64,000 bases of DNA from Oscarella lobularis (Eukaryota > Porifera > Homoscleromorpha > Homosclerophorida > Oscarellidae): positions 1,302,001 to 1,366,000 of the forward strand of contig NC_089192.1 in assembly GCF_947507565.1 (NCBI RefSeq). Reading direction: 5' to 3'. A model generated the notes under the pieces. The model saw nothing but the letters and a program-made list of their open reading frames with translations. It ran no database searches and had not been told where the DNA came from. Positions 45,101 to 60,100 of this stretch are shown in pieces. Both the position numbers and the translations under genes were made by a program. Positions within the stretch are counted from its first letter, which is position 1. The number at the start of each line of letters is the position of its first letter.

Positions 45101-48100
45101 GATAGGAGATCTCGATTACGAGCAGAGATCGTCGTACAATCTTGGTTTGGTCTGCAAAGATCAAGGGTCGCCAAGCCTCTCTTCGAACGCCACCGTTATC
45201 ATTGCCGTTTCCGGAACAAACGATCACAGTCCCGTTTTTGATCCTTCGTTCTATTCCGTGCGTATACCGGAAAATTCGACGGTGCGAGAGGACATTGTAA
45301 CTGTGACAGCTACGGACGCCGATTTACACACTGGCGGGTCAGTCTTCTACGAAATAAGCACCGGAAATGTTGGAAATGTTTTTCACATCGGACGAACGAC
45401 GGGAAAGATTGTGCTACGAGGATCTCTGGACAGGGAAACGCGTTCTTCCTACGTGCTCAGCGTTCGAGCGACGGACTCGGGCCTAAAATCGGCATCTGCA
45501 ACTGTGAACGTAACTATAACGGATGTGAATGACAATACCCCAGTGTTTTCCGATTCTCTCTACGCTATCACTCTTCGAGAGGACAGCGTTGTGGGAGCGA
45601 GTGTTCTTCAGGTGACGGCAAGTGACAGAGATGATGGGGAAAATAAAGAACTGATATTTTCCATCGTTGGTGGAAACGTCGGCGATGCATTTTCCATCGA
45701 CGCTGCTACCGGTTTAATCACTTTGAAACGAGTAGTAAACTGCGAGCAGCTGGCGTCGTACACTCTAACCGTTCAGGCGACCGATAAAGGAGCGATCCCA
45801 CGAAGCGGAACTGTCGTCATTATAATAACTATAGGAGGAGTCAATGAGTATCGGCCAAGCTTTGCCAAAGACTCTTACGTTGCCACTGCACTTGAAAATG
45901 CGCCTGTGAGCACGTTTGTTATCGATTTGAACGCAACTGATTCAGACTGCGGAAGCGACGGATCAATAACATACAGCATCAAGGACGATTCGCTTGGCTA
46001 CTTTTCCGTCGATCCAGTGACGGGAATTGTTAGACTTGTCAGTTCAGCTCTTGACAGAGAGACTTATGCTCGCGTTTCTTTTGTCGTCGAGGCGCGAGAC
46101 AACGGATTGCCGTCTCTATCGGGCAACACGACGGTTCATGTCGACGTTCTGGGCGAAAACGATAATGCGCCATCGTTTGTTGATTCGATCGTCGTAGTGT
46201 CTGCAAACGAAAGTTCTCCTGTGGGAAGTTACGTGACAACCGTTCTGTGCGTCGACGGAGACCTGCCGAAAGATTTAGGTCTTACGTACAGTTTGAATTC
46301 GTCTGTTTTCAAGATCGATGCGATCAGCGGTCGCATCACTCTTGACGACCAGTTGGATTTCGAAGTACGGCAACTATATGAACTACGTCCTGTTTGCTAT
46401 GATAGCGGAATTCCACGCAAATCAGCTACAGGCACCGTTTACGTCACAGTGACAAATGTTGACGAAAGGGGACCCACCTTTAGTCCTCGCGCTTATGCAG
46501 CCGCTCTTGCTGAAGATTCGTCCGTGGGGGTGCTTGTCACCACCCTTACGGCAACAGATCCAGACTCGGCGATCCTTCAGTACACCATTCAGAATTCTTC
46601 CGCAATAGACAACGCCTTTACAATTGACGCTTTGGGACGGATTTTCCAAGCGAGAACGCTGGATCGGGAAGACCGAGAAAAGTACGATTTTCTTGTCAGA
46701 GTGGAAGAAAATGGCGTCTTTGACTTCGCAGCCGTGCAAATAACTGTCACGGACGTAAACGACAACAGTCCTGTGCCATCTCCTGGAACGTACGCTGTGT
46801 CCGTTCTCGAAGGCGAGGTGCCCGAAGTAATATTGACTACCATAAAGTGTACGGACAGGGATCAAATATCGACGAATAATTCTAAAATTACTTACGCCAT
46901 CACCGATGGAAACGAAGACAATTTCTTCTCTGTGTATCCCACAACCGGCATCTTCATAACTCGAGACATTTTGGATTACAATTACAAAACTGTCTACAAT
47001 CTCGCTGTTGCCTGCTCCGACGCAGGAAATCCGCCGAGATCTGGAAAGGCTACAGTTACAGTCAACGTTCTGCCCAAAAACGATTTTCCACCTGTCTTTG
47101 AAGGACTTCCGTACGGGACCGTTGTATCAGAAGGGGTCTCAATTGGAACAAGCGTGATTCGAGTCAACGCTTCGGACAGCGATACAAACGACGTCATTTT
47201 GTTCAGCATTTCCGGCGGAAACGAAGAAAATCGATTTGATATAGATCCAGCAACCCGTCTTATAATAGTGACTCGCTCTTTAGACCGGGAAACAACATCT
47301 GTGTACAATCTTTTAATTAATGCCACAGATTCATATCTTTCGACGACGGCAAATGTGACGGTAACTGTGAGCGACGTCAATGACAACGCTCCCGTGTTTA
47401 CTCCTGCTGTATATGCAGTCCAGCTGAACGAATCGGTCAAAAATGGTACAACTGCAGTCGAGGTGACGTCAACCGATAAGGATTCTGATCTCAACGCTCT
47501 TCTAACGTTCCAAATAACAAGCGGAGATCCTCTAAATGTTTTCGACATTGACGGAAGTGGAAGGATAACCGTCGAAGGTGCTCTAAACCTCGAAGACACT
47601 GAGACATACAATCTCGTTGTGACTGTTTCTGATTCTGGAAATCCTTCGTTGTCTGCTACAGCCCTCGTATCAATCTTTGTTCTGGGCGCCAATGAGCACA
47701 GGCCGCAGTTTGTTGATCCTACGCCGTATGTTTTCTCTATCAAAGAGGACGGAGCTTTGAATTCCATTGTCGGTACAGTGAGAGCTGTAGACAGCGATAA
47801 AGGTGTTCACGGGCAAGTGAGCTACCTAATAAAATCAGGCAACGAAAAGGGACATTTCGTATTAGACGCCAACTCGGGCGAACTGAAGATTGCCTCCGTC
47901 TTAGACAGAGAAACGACAGCTGAATATTCTCTTATCATTTCGGCAACGGATGGAAGTGGCTTTAGCACCGACGATACGGTCCAAATCAAATTGGAAGACG
48001 TCAATGACAACGATCCTGTTTTTGATCCAACGGTGTATGTGACGTCTTTGGAAGAAGACAGCCCTTCAGGCACAAGGGTCGTTCAAGTAAACGCCAGCGA

Positions 48101-51100
48101 TGCTGACTCGGGAACTAATGCCAAACTGAACTACACTATTCTATTTGGAGGACACGGAAAATTCGTTATCAACGACAATGGGTTGATTACTCTGTCAGAC
48201 ACTATCAACTTTGAAATGCATAGCATTTACGCCTTGCTTGTCAACGCCATCGATAATGGACTCCCACCTCGAACTGCACAAGCGCAAGTAACTGTCAACG
48301 TGAATCCCAAGAACGAACACGCTCCAGAGTTCCAAAAGTCTTCGTATGCCGTAGCGATTCCTGAGGATCGAGCTTTGGGCAGCGTCGTAGGCACCGTTCA
48401 CGCCGACGATTCCGATAATGGAATAAACGGAGAAGTGACGTACGCCATTGTCGGAGGCAACGAAGAAGCTAAATTTAGAATTGATGCAAATTCGGGTCGG
48501 ATTTTCCTTGTTGCTTATCTCGACCGTGAAACTGTAGCGAAATATTCGCTCAATGTTTCGGCTTCCGACTCGGCTGTGTCATCACATAGAGTGCGAACGT
48601 CGTTCGTTTCGTTTGTCGTCAACGTAACCGACGTAAATGACAACTCGCCCGTCGGCGAAACGTTCTACAATGTCAGCCTTGAAGAAACGTCTGCTATTGG
48701 GGATTTCGTCACCAAGGTCAAATTTACGGATAAAGACGAAGGCGCTAATGGCGTACTAGAGTACAGCATTGCGGCGGGAAATACAAACGGAACGTTTAAC
48801 ATTGGAAAGACAACTGGTGACGTGACTGTGGCTAAAAACGTCGACTTTGAAACAACCGAAGTCTACGTTCTTGACGTAGTCGTTAAAGATCTCGGTCAAC
48901 CGTCCCTGTCTAGCAAAGCCGTCGTCGTTGTGGTGATTGTGGCCGCAAACGAACACGCTCCTCTATTTGATCAAGAGACGTACTTCAAAGACGTGAAGGA
49001 GAACATTATTATAGGAAGTATCGTAATTACCGTCTCGGCTTCAGACTCCGACGCTGGTGACGAAGGACAGGTGACGTACGCAATTGAGGCTGGAAACGAC
49101 GGAGGACACTTTGCTATTGGCAGTGTCACTGGTGATATTCGACTAATAGCAACTTTGGATAGAGAAACGACTTCAGTGTTCAATTTAACCGTACGGGCGA
49201 CAGACAGAGCTGGTGTGGCAAAATCGGACACAGCGTTTGTGATCATTAATGTTTTGGATGTCAATGATAATCGCCCAGTGTTTCGTCCTGCTGTGTATAG
49301 CGCCTCTGTTTCCGAAGCAGCTTCGCCAGGACCAATCGATATCGTCTTACATTGCACAGATCAGGACAAGGAATTGAACGGCCAGATTTCCTATTCAATC
49401 GACTTATCTGTATCCGAATTTTCGGTGAATCGTTCAACTGGACGAATTTCACTTGTATCAGCTTTGAATTTTGAAGCTCGGAGCATTTACGCTTTCATTG
49501 CCACCTGCAAGGATTCCGGCACACCGGCCTTGACGGTCACTGCGACTGTCGGAATTCAAGTCACCCCGGTGAATAATCATTCGCCGATTTTTGTCAATCT
49601 TCCGTACGCGACTGAAGTGAGGGAAAACGAAACGATTGGAACTAGTGTATTCAAGGTTTCGGCTGAAGACGAAGATCTAGGAGTACACGGCATAGTCAAG
49701 TATTCAATAATCGGAGGAAACGAAGAAAGCAAGTTCCGAGTCGACTCTCTAACTGGTCAAGTGTCGCTCGCCGTTTCACTAGACAGAGAAAGAACAGACA
49801 GCTATAACATAACCGTACAAGCAGACGACGGCAGTGAACCTGGAAGTCTGTCAGCAACAGCAGTGATCAAATTTACCGTTTTGGACGAAAACGACAACGT
49901 TCCAATTTTTGAGCCGTCTGTTTACGTCGCTTCTCTGGCAGAAACGGCGTCTATAGGAAAAACTGTATCCACTGTCACTTGCAGCGATTTAGACGTTGGT
50001 GATAACGGGAAAATTTCATACAGCGTAATTGGCGATACGTTTGGTATTACGAACAATGGAGATTTACAATTGGAAAAGACGCTAGATGCCGAAACGACGT
50101 CGTTTTACCTGGTGACTGTAACCTGCACGGACAGTGGGGCTCGTCCTCTAACTGGAACGGCTTTCGTTTCTGTCACCGTTCAGTCGAAGAACGATCACGG
50201 TCCCATTTTTACGAGAAATGGAAGCTACTACGCAGCTGTATCTGAAGGAGCTGCAGTCGGAACTGAGGTTATCACTGTAAGTGCCTCTGATGCCGATGTC
50301 GGCGGTGGCGGAAAATTGTCTTATTCAATCACAGCCGGAAACGACGAACAAAAATTTCTCATCGACTCTGCATCGGGAAAAATCGTTCTCGCACGAAGTG
50401 TAGACAGAGAAACGAGTGATAAATGCACTCTCATTATTACAGCAACAGATGACAGCACCGGAAGTGGAAGCGGCGATCAAGCCAAATCGTCGGCAGCTAC
50501 CGTGGAAATAACAATCAGTGACATAAACGAAAATCCTCTCTTCCGTCCAACTGTGTACGCCGTTAGTCTTTCTGAAACGGCCGTTCGAGGTAGCAGCGTC
50601 GTAACGGTCACGTGTGCTGACGACGACGTAGGTGCAAAATCTGTTGTTTCCTATGCAATCGAATCGGGAAATGTGGGCAATGCGTTTGGAGTAAATTCGT
50701 CGTCTGGTCTGCTGACCGTGGAAGGTGATCTGAACTACGTCACGTACGACTTTTACACAATTGTAATCAATTGTTTTGACGGCGGATCTCCTTCTCTTTC
50801 TTCTGAGGCACAAGTCACAGTGCAGCTGAACCAGGAGAATAGATACGCTCCGAAATTCGATCAATCTGTCTACGTCGTTCTTGGTTTGGAAGAGAACACA
50901 GCCGTCGGGACAAGCGTCACGCGAGCAAATGCTACCGATGGCGATGGAACGAAAGTGACGTACACTATAGTCGATGGTGAAGATTACTTTGCTATTGACC
51001 AAGTATCCGGAGAGATCACACTTGCTCGGGAGCTAGATCGAGAAAAAATTGCCAACGTGGAAGCTAAAGTTTATGCGACCGACAGCGGATTACCTGCCAT

Positions 51101-54100
51101 GATAGATATAGCAACATTGTTTGTCACTGTTGCGGATGTCAACGACGTCGACCCCGTTTTACTTCCTACGGTCTATACTGCTGCTTTGTTCGAAAATGCG
51201 ACTGTAGGATCGAGCGTCGTGACTATCCAGTGCTCCGACAGCGATGCCACGGCTCCCAACAACGCGACACTTATTTCCATCGACAACTCGACGAATCATT
51301 TTGCCGTTGATTCGAAAACGGGACTTTTGACAGTGAAAACCGGATTAGATCTGGAATCGGTTTTATCGTACACAATTCAAGTGACGTGTACAGACGAAGG
51401 ACAGCCGTCTCGATCAGCGGTGGGTCTCGTCGTGGTCCGCCTTCTCGGCGTAAACGAACACTCGCCCGAATTTGCGAAAAACTTCTACAGTTTCTCAATC
51501 GATGAAGACCTTGCCATTGGTAGTCGCGTTGGAACCGTTTCGGCAGCTGACGACGATCTCGGCTTTTCTGGAACGGTGCGCTATTCGATCACAAACGGAG
51601 ACTCCGAGCGCAACTTCGTAATCGACTCCTTCAATGGGGATATATATTTGCAGCGTTCCCTCGACTACGAAACGACGACTTTCTACCTGCTGACAATCAC
51701 TGCAAAAGATCAAGGTCTTCCGTCATTGTCAGCTATAGTGAGCGTTAATGTATCGCTTGTCGACGTGAATGACAACGCGCCTGCCTTTGCTCCGGCGATT
51801 TATAGTGTTTCCGTGAAGGAGGACGCATTGCCTGTACGCACCCTACTAAGAGTTACGTACAGTGACGTGGACTCTGGAAGCAACGGCGACGTGCGTCTTT
51901 TTATTAGCGGAGGCGATAGCAACAATACATTCGTTGCTACGGACAGCGGCGAAATTTTGCTAGCAAAGACTCTCGACTACGAAGAAACGTCTTCTTACTT
52001 GCTGACCGTCAGTGCGGCGGATCGAGGGTCGCCTAGCCTCACAGGCGAAGCCAGAATTGCTGTTACCGTGACTAACGTGGATGAAAGCGCTCCCGTGTTT
52101 TCTCCGTCAGATACCTATATGGTTTCGCTGAAGGAGAACGCTACCCTAGGGACTTCGATTCTTCAGGTGTCTGCAACAGATCCCGACGGATTAGCGGTGA
52201 CGTACAGCGTTTTACCGGGAAATGAGTCAGACTTCTTTCACATCGACCAGAACAGCGGAGAAATTCAAATTCGTCGTACACTCGACAGAGAACTAAAGGC
52301 TACTTATATTTTCTTTGTCGTTGTCACCGCCGGCTCTACTCAGAGCGTTGCTTCAGTCACAATCAGCGTAGAAGATGTCAATGACAACGATCCCGTTTTC
52401 GACCCGTCTGCGTATTCTGTGAGTGTCAGCGAACTGATTTCTACGGGAACAGTCATTGTTCGCACGACAGCTTCTGACAAAGACGATCTGTTTGGCAGAT
52501 TGACATTCAACATTACAAAAGGAAACGACGCGGGAAAATTCAGCATTGACAAGGACGGTTTTATTCTTCTTGATGAATTGCTAGACAGAGAAATTCAAGA
52601 TCTCTATACTCTGTCTGTTTTGGCGTACGACAATGGCACTCCTTCAAGATCGGGCTCTGCCGTCGTCAGCATTGCCGTTCGGTCAGAAAATGAATTCGTT
52701 CCAGTATTTACGGGCAATGGTCAATACTCAAGCAGCGTATTCGAGAACTCGACAGTAGGACAATCTGTTGCTACAATCAGTGCGACAGACGCCGATGGAG
52801 ATCGCGTGCGGTATAGTTTTGCCTCTGGTAGTCTTGTTGACGGCCCGTTTCTTCTCGACCAGTACTCCGGCCTGCTATCTCTTCGCACTTCTCTGAACAG
52901 AGAGGCTCAAGCAACGTATAACGTTTCTCTCATAGCAGTGGACACCTCAACATCGGGCTCTAGGACTGGCAGTGCGACTATATTCGTCGAAGTCCTCGAT
53001 GTCAACGACAATTCGCCCACCTGCACTCCATCAGCGTATGTCGCACAATTGAGAGAAGATTTATCTGTTGGGTCTTTTGTTGTCGCCTTAACTTGTTCTG
53101 ATTTGGACATTGGTGCCGATGGGCAGATTTCCTACAGCATAACAAGCGGAAATGAAAACAGTACTTTCGGTATTTCATCCGGAGGAAGAGTCGCTCTTCA
53201 AAAATCACTGGATCTAGAAAACGTAGCAAATTATTTGCTCACAATCGAAGTGCGAGACGGAGGCGAACCACGCCTACTGACGAGGGTGACCGTTTCCGTA
53301 AATGTGCTCGATGTCAACGAAGAGTCTCCCGTGTTTACACCGAGTCCCAATTACGTGGTCAGCGTTTTTGAAAATGCGACTGTCGGCACACGAGTGGCTA
53401 CCGTGTCGGCAACCGACGAAGACGGCTCTGGCTCAGGTGCCGTTGTACGGTACGAACTAGCCGCCAACGGAAACTCTAGCGCCTTTCAAATCGATTCGCG
53501 TTCCGGCGACATTCTTTTAGTGCGGAGTTTAGATCGAGAAGCAAGGAGCAGTCTTTTGCTGACGATAAGAGCAATTGATCTCAGCCCTACTCCAAGGACT
53601 TCGATCGCCCTCGTAAGTGTTCTGGTGAATGACATCAACGACAACTCGCCGATATTCGATCCCACTTTATACGTCGTCAGAATTGTCGAAAATCTTCCAC
53701 TAACGACGTCTATTGCGAGAGTCTCGGCATCAGACAAAGATTTGGGCGACAATGGACGTTTTGATTACTCTATATCTGGAGGAAACGCGGCCGATCTGTT
53801 TACAATCGATCCTACGACGGGAATAGTTTCGGTGAAAGGACAAATCGACTACGAGACGACGCCGTTCTATCTACTGACAATACGCGCTACCGATCGAGGA
53901 AGTCCGGCTTTGTTTTCCGAGGCTCGTCTTTCTATCGCTGTGACCGGCGTCAACGAAGAAGTGCCTAGATTTACGCCGTCGTCAGTCTATAATCCACCAT
54001 CTTTACGTGAAGACACTGCCGTCCACAGTTTTGTTGTCAGTGTCCAAGCAGAGGACGGTGATCTTGGATCCGACGGCGAATTGAGCTACTCGATTGCGAG

Positions 54101-57100
54101 CGGAAACGATGGAGGAACGTTTAGTCTTGATCCGGCCAGCGGTAACATTACGCTCGTATCGTCGTTGGACTACGAAGCAGAAATATCGTACGTTCTCATC
54201 GTCTTGTCGACTGACGGGTCTATAGGCAACCCGAAAACCGGCACTGGAACGGTAATAATTACAGTTTCGGACGTCAATGACAACGCGCCGTACTTCGATC
54301 CTGCTGTCTATTCGGCGACGGTTTCGGAAAGCGTTTCGGTTGGAGTGAGAGTCACGACAGTTACGTGCCTCGACAAAGATTCCGGTCTGAACGGCGACGT
54401 GACGCTAAGTATCAATACTACTGTTCGCAACGGATCCCAAGTTCTTGTGCCAAACAAATTTAGGATCGATCAGTTGGGCGTCGTGTACGTAGAGAAAGCT
54501 CTCGATGCTGACACAGTTGCCACGTACTCTTTGCTTGTGACTTGCGAGGACAAGGGCATTGCCAGTCGCACAGCTACCGCAGATCTTACAATCCAACTTG
54601 CTCAAGCCAACGAGCACGCTCCCGTTATTTCGAACTCTCTTGGTCTGCTGTTGGGTGTTGAAATCAGCGAATATGCGCCGCTTGGTACAGTTGTATTCGA
54701 TTTCAATGCAACGGACGGCGACAGCGGCGTTCAGGGAGAAGTGACGTTTTTCATAGACAGAGTCGAACCGATAAGCGTCGACGTTTTCGACATCGATGCC
54801 AACACCGGGGTGCTATACCTGCGCGACTCTTTGGACTATGAAGTGCACCAGTATTATGCCGTAACTGTGAAAGCGCGGGATAAGGATCCAATAGCTCCGA
54901 AAGAAAGCGCTCCCCGTCTTTTAGTGATTAACGTTCAAGACGAAAATGACAATCCTCCCGTTTTTAAGCCGGCCGTGTATGCGGAGTCTTTGCCTGAGAA
55001 CTCGGCCCTGTTTTCCTCGGTCGTCACTCTCACCGCGACCGATGCTGACTCGCCCACCGTCAATCGAAGAATAGACTATTCTATTTTGTCCGGGAACGAT
55101 TACGGCTCTTTCCGCCTATTGCTCGACACCATCATCGTAAACAAACCGCTGGATTCGGAGAATGTTTCTGATTACACGCTCGTTGTCGTCGCCAAGGACA
55201 ACGGCGTTCCACCGCTGAGTTCAACAGCCACAGTCTCTGTGCACATCGAACCGGTCAACGATTTCCCACCTGAATTTGAAAACCGTGTTTATAATGCACT
55301 TGTCTCTGAACGGTCATCAGTCGGTACTTCGGCCGTAACCGTTAGGGCAATCGATGACGATTTCGGAAGTCATGGAACGGTTTCGTACGAAATCGTAAGC
55401 GGGAACGAGGCAAATAAATTCCTTATCGATTCATTTTCGGGCGAAATAATTGTCGCTGGAAGTCTGGACAGAGAATCTGTCGACACCTACAACCTCGTAG
55501 TTCGCGCCACCGACACAGCTGAGGACGGCAAGCAGAAATCTGGCCAAGCAGACGTCATCATCAAAGTATCGGACGTGAACGATAATGTTCCTACGTGCGT
55601 TCCGTCTGTGCTTTCGGTCATTGAGGCAGAAAATTTGGCTGTGGGGACTACTGTTGTTGAGACTAACTGTTCTGATGCTGACATCGGAGAAAATGGTCTC
55701 CTTGCATACAGTATTAGTGGCTCTGTATCCCTGCCTTTTGTCATCAATGGTACAACAGGAGTCGTAAGCCTCGAGAGAAGGCTTGACCTCGAAGTGGACG
55801 GCTCCTACCAATTTTCCATTCAGGTTAGGGATTTTGGCAATGAGTCGCTGTCGTCGTCAGTGCAAGTGAGCATTTTGGTGTCCGCCGTCAACGAATTCTA
55901 TCCGGAATTCAGCGCCTCTTCTTTCTCTGCTTCTATAATTGAAACGGCGTCGACGGGAGTCTCTGTTGTTCGAGTTGTTGCATCAGATAGAGATGTTGGC
56001 CGTCAGGGAGAAGTTCTCTATAGCATTGCGTCTGGCAATGAAGACAACGTCTTTTTCATCAATGAACGCACAGGACTCATCACGCTACACGCTGTACTGG
56101 ACAGGGAAACGAAGGATCTTTACCAGCTCACGATCAATGCTACAGACAATGCAAAATATCCTACTCCCGTTCGCTTCAACACGACAACTGTGACGATTAC
56201 CGTACTCGATAGCAATGACAATGATCCAACCTTTGATCCTGCTGTCTACGCGGCTGTGGTGACGGAAGGAAGAGACGTTGGTAGCGTGTTGGCTACAGCA
56301 TACTGCACCGATCAGGACATTGGGACTAACGCCGAAGTGAGGTACGCAATCATCGGTGAAAACGGTACCTCGACGCTTGGATCTGGCTCTGGTGACGGTT
56401 CGTACTTTGAAATTGACCCGGTCAGCGGAAACGTTTCTTTGCGTCTGCCTTTGGACTATGAGGAAAATGCTGTCTTCACAGCTCAACTACGATGCACGGA
56501 TAAAGGAGTTCCTGCAAGATCTTCTTCAGGCGGATTTCTTTCCGTCAGAGTTGTTCCTGTCAACGATTTTAGTCCCGTTTTTAGTCAGCCGGAATTTCAA
56601 AGGAGCGTCTTTGAGAACGCGACTATTGGAACCACTGTAGCCCATGATACTGCTACAGATGATGATGTAGGCCCCGAAGGAGAAATACTATATGCCATTG
56701 TAGCTGGAAACGAGGCCGGAAAATTTGCCATTGATGAGAAAACAGCGGATATAATCTTAGTCTCGTCTTTAGACAGGGAAACAGAAAATAGCTACACGCT
56801 GCTTATACGAGCTTCCGATAGAGCCTCGCTTCCATCTCGAGTGAGGTCTGCGTTCGTGAACGAAACTTTCACCGTACTGGACGTGAACGACAACTCCCCT
56901 GTTTTCGATCCCACTCTTTACACCACTTACATTGGCGAATCAACCGCAATCGGCGATTTTATTTTGCAAGTAACTGCGACCGATAAAGACTCCGGAATCA
57001 ATGGAAATGCAACGTACAGTATCACAGACGGAAACAAGAACAACACTTTCACTATTGATGGTCAAACGGGAAAAGTTTCTCTTGCCCAGCTTCTGAGTAT

Positions 57101-60100
57101 AGAGAACCAAGTGTCTTACACATTGACTGTGACGGCTATTGACGGATCGTGGCCGTACAACTCTGACACAGCCACCGTCATCATTCAGATTATTCCTGAC
57201 TTGGTCAACGACTATGCTCCCGAATTTGATGCCCTTCCAGGCGGCTATTCTGCTGCTCTATTTGAAAACAGCACAATCGGCACTTCCGTCCTTAGCGTTA
57301 GTGCTATAGACTTGGATCTTGGCTCTCCCGGCGACGTTACCTATTCGATCACGACCGGCAACAGTGAAAACAAGTTCCAGATTGATAGTCGAACTGGAAG
57401 AATACACATCAGAGACGGATTAGATCGAGAAACGTCTTCATCGTATCGCCTTGTTGTCACGGCAACAGATGGAGCCTTGCCGCCACTAGTAGCAAAATCC
57501 AGTCAGGAAGATGTCCTAATAACCATCTTGGATGTCAATGACAATGCGCCAACTCTATCGCCTGCTATATACGCTGCAAACATTGCTGAAAATGCTGCTA
57601 ATGGAACGGTTGTTGACCGAATTTTGGCCACTGATCGCGATGAGGGAATGAATGCCCAACTCGGCTATCTCATCGAAACTGGAAATGCCGATGCACTCTT
57701 TTCCATCAATTCAACAGGATTTGTCATAGTATCTGGAGCGATCGATTTTGAAAAAACGGCATCGCACCAACTGCAAATAGTCGTTTACGACCAAGGAACG
57801 CCGAGTCTTTCCTCTACAGCACAACTGACCGTGATTGTCGAATCTGAGAACGAATTTGTGCCGGAATTCACCGAAGGCGGTCTTTATCAAGCAAACGTCA
57901 GTGAAAGCGCTACTACCGGTACTGTGATCTTGCAAGTTTCGGCTGTTGACAAGGATGGCAGTGATAGAAGTCCTCTCACGTATAAAATTATAGCGGGAAA
58001 TGATGCAAACAAATTTTCAATTGATTCACTTTCGGGCCAAGTGTTCCTGAGAGAAACTCTAGACCGCGAGACAAATAATACCTATCAACTTATGATTGCC
58101 GTTTACGACACCGTTCCTTCAGATTTAGCCAAATCAGCAACAGCATCTATCACAATTTCCGTTTTGGACGTCAACGACAATAGTCCCGTTTTCTCGTCAG
58201 GGGTTTACTCAGCTGCAATTTTTGAAAATGCGACTGTTGGCACGTCGGTAACAAGTGTCAGTGCGACGGATCGAGACACTGGTAGCAATGGAGTGATTAC
58301 CTACAGTATTGTCAGTGGAAATACGAGAAATGCTTTCTCTATTGACCAGTACTCGGGAACCGTTGTCGTTAATCGACGTTTGGACTACGAAGAAGCGACT
58401 TTGTTTGCTTTGGAAATTGCCGCAACGGATGGAGGAGACCCACCGCTTGTCGTTTATTCCTATCTCGGAATTACTATTGATCCAGTCAACGAGCACGCTC
58501 CAAGGTTTTCTTCAGCAAACTACTCCTACTCCGTTCTCGAGTCCGCATCTATTGGCACGTCAGTCGGTCTCGTTTCGGCTTCCGATGCGGACGGCGGAGC
58601 GCAAGGACGAATTCAGTACGAAATCGAGAATAGCAACTATTTCGTCGTTGACGCTTATTCCGGACTCATTTCGACATTTGATCGTTTGGACCGAGAAGCA
58701 AATGAGAGCTTTATCATTTTCGTAAAAGCAAGTGATGCAGCGGCGAGATCGAGCACAGTTCAAGTCGAAATCAAAGTCACAGACGCCAACGACAACGATC
58801 CAGCGTTTTCGTCGGCTCACTACTTCTTCTCTGTATTGGAAACGGCTCCTTTGAGTTTCGTGGTGGGATCGGTATCTTGCACAGACAGAGATACCCTTGC
58901 AAACGGAGAAGTATCACTTTCAATTGTTCCAGGAAACGCCAGCGATTTCTTCCGTCTTGTGACCGTTTCTCCTGGCAAGGGAAATCTGCAAATAGCCAAA
59001 CACCTAGACGCAGAAGCAGCTTCTCAGCACGTCATTGTTGTTCTGTGCGTTGACAGAGGAAGTCCTTCGAGAAGTAGCACTGCATCCGCCGTGATTGACG
59101 TAGAAGGTAGAAACGAACACGCGCCCAAGTTCGAAAAGGATGCGTATCAAACGAGTATTTTGGAAAATACGACAGTGGGATCGAGTGTTGCAGAAGTTCT
59201 CGCTACAGATGCAGACAGCGACTCTAAAGTTTCCTACTCTGTCACCGACGGTAACGAAGAAGATAAATTCGTTATTGATCCCGGGTCAGGAATAATAAAA
59301 TTGAAAGAAACTGTCGACAGAGAAACGCAAGGTCTGTATATTCTGACCGTCGCTGCTTCCGACAATGCCATCAACAATGTGAAAACTGCCGAAATTTTGT
59401 TCAACATCTCCGTCTTGGATGTCAATGATAATCCTCCTGTTTTCGGAGCCAGTCTCTACACGGACGTTGTATCCGAGGCGGAAGGAATTGGAGGAAGTGT
59501 CTCGTCCGTTAGCTGCTCAGATGTCGACTCCGGTTCTGGTGGAATTGTTCGTTACTCAATTCAAACGGAAAACTTGACCGTTCCTTTTAGCATCAGTCCA
59601 ACGTCAGGACTCATCCAAGTTTCCGGCAAGCTGAATTACGAAGAAACTGCATCGTACGTGTTTACAGCGGTGTGCACTGATTCTGGCGTACCATCGCTCT
59701 CGTCTGAAGCTAAGATTTCTATCAGCGTTGCTCCTTTCAATGAACACGCTCCCGTCTTTACCAGTTCGGCTTTGTACGGCACTTCCGTTTCCGAAAACGC
59801 GACGGTTGGGACGACTTTGCTGACGGTTTTAGCATCTGATGCTGACGCCGGCCTTGAGGGTCAAGTCACGTATTCGCTAGTGTCCGGCAACGAGGAGGGA
59901 AAATTTGCAATTGACAGCGCAGGTGGCGATCTCGTTCTCGTTGAACAATTGGATTTTGAAGCCACCAAATCGTACGCTTTGCGAGTAAATGCTACTGACG
60001 GCGGTGTTCCTCCTTTTGTGCACACGACTGAAGCAACGGTGACAGTGACCGTTCTAGATTTCAACGACAATTCACCGTCGTGTGACAAATCTTTATACAC

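Noticed and set aside
35341-58725. Plus-strand open stretches in a second frame within the array
   Set aside because: All are offset by one base from the cadherin frame, which is continuous and shows clear protein motifs.
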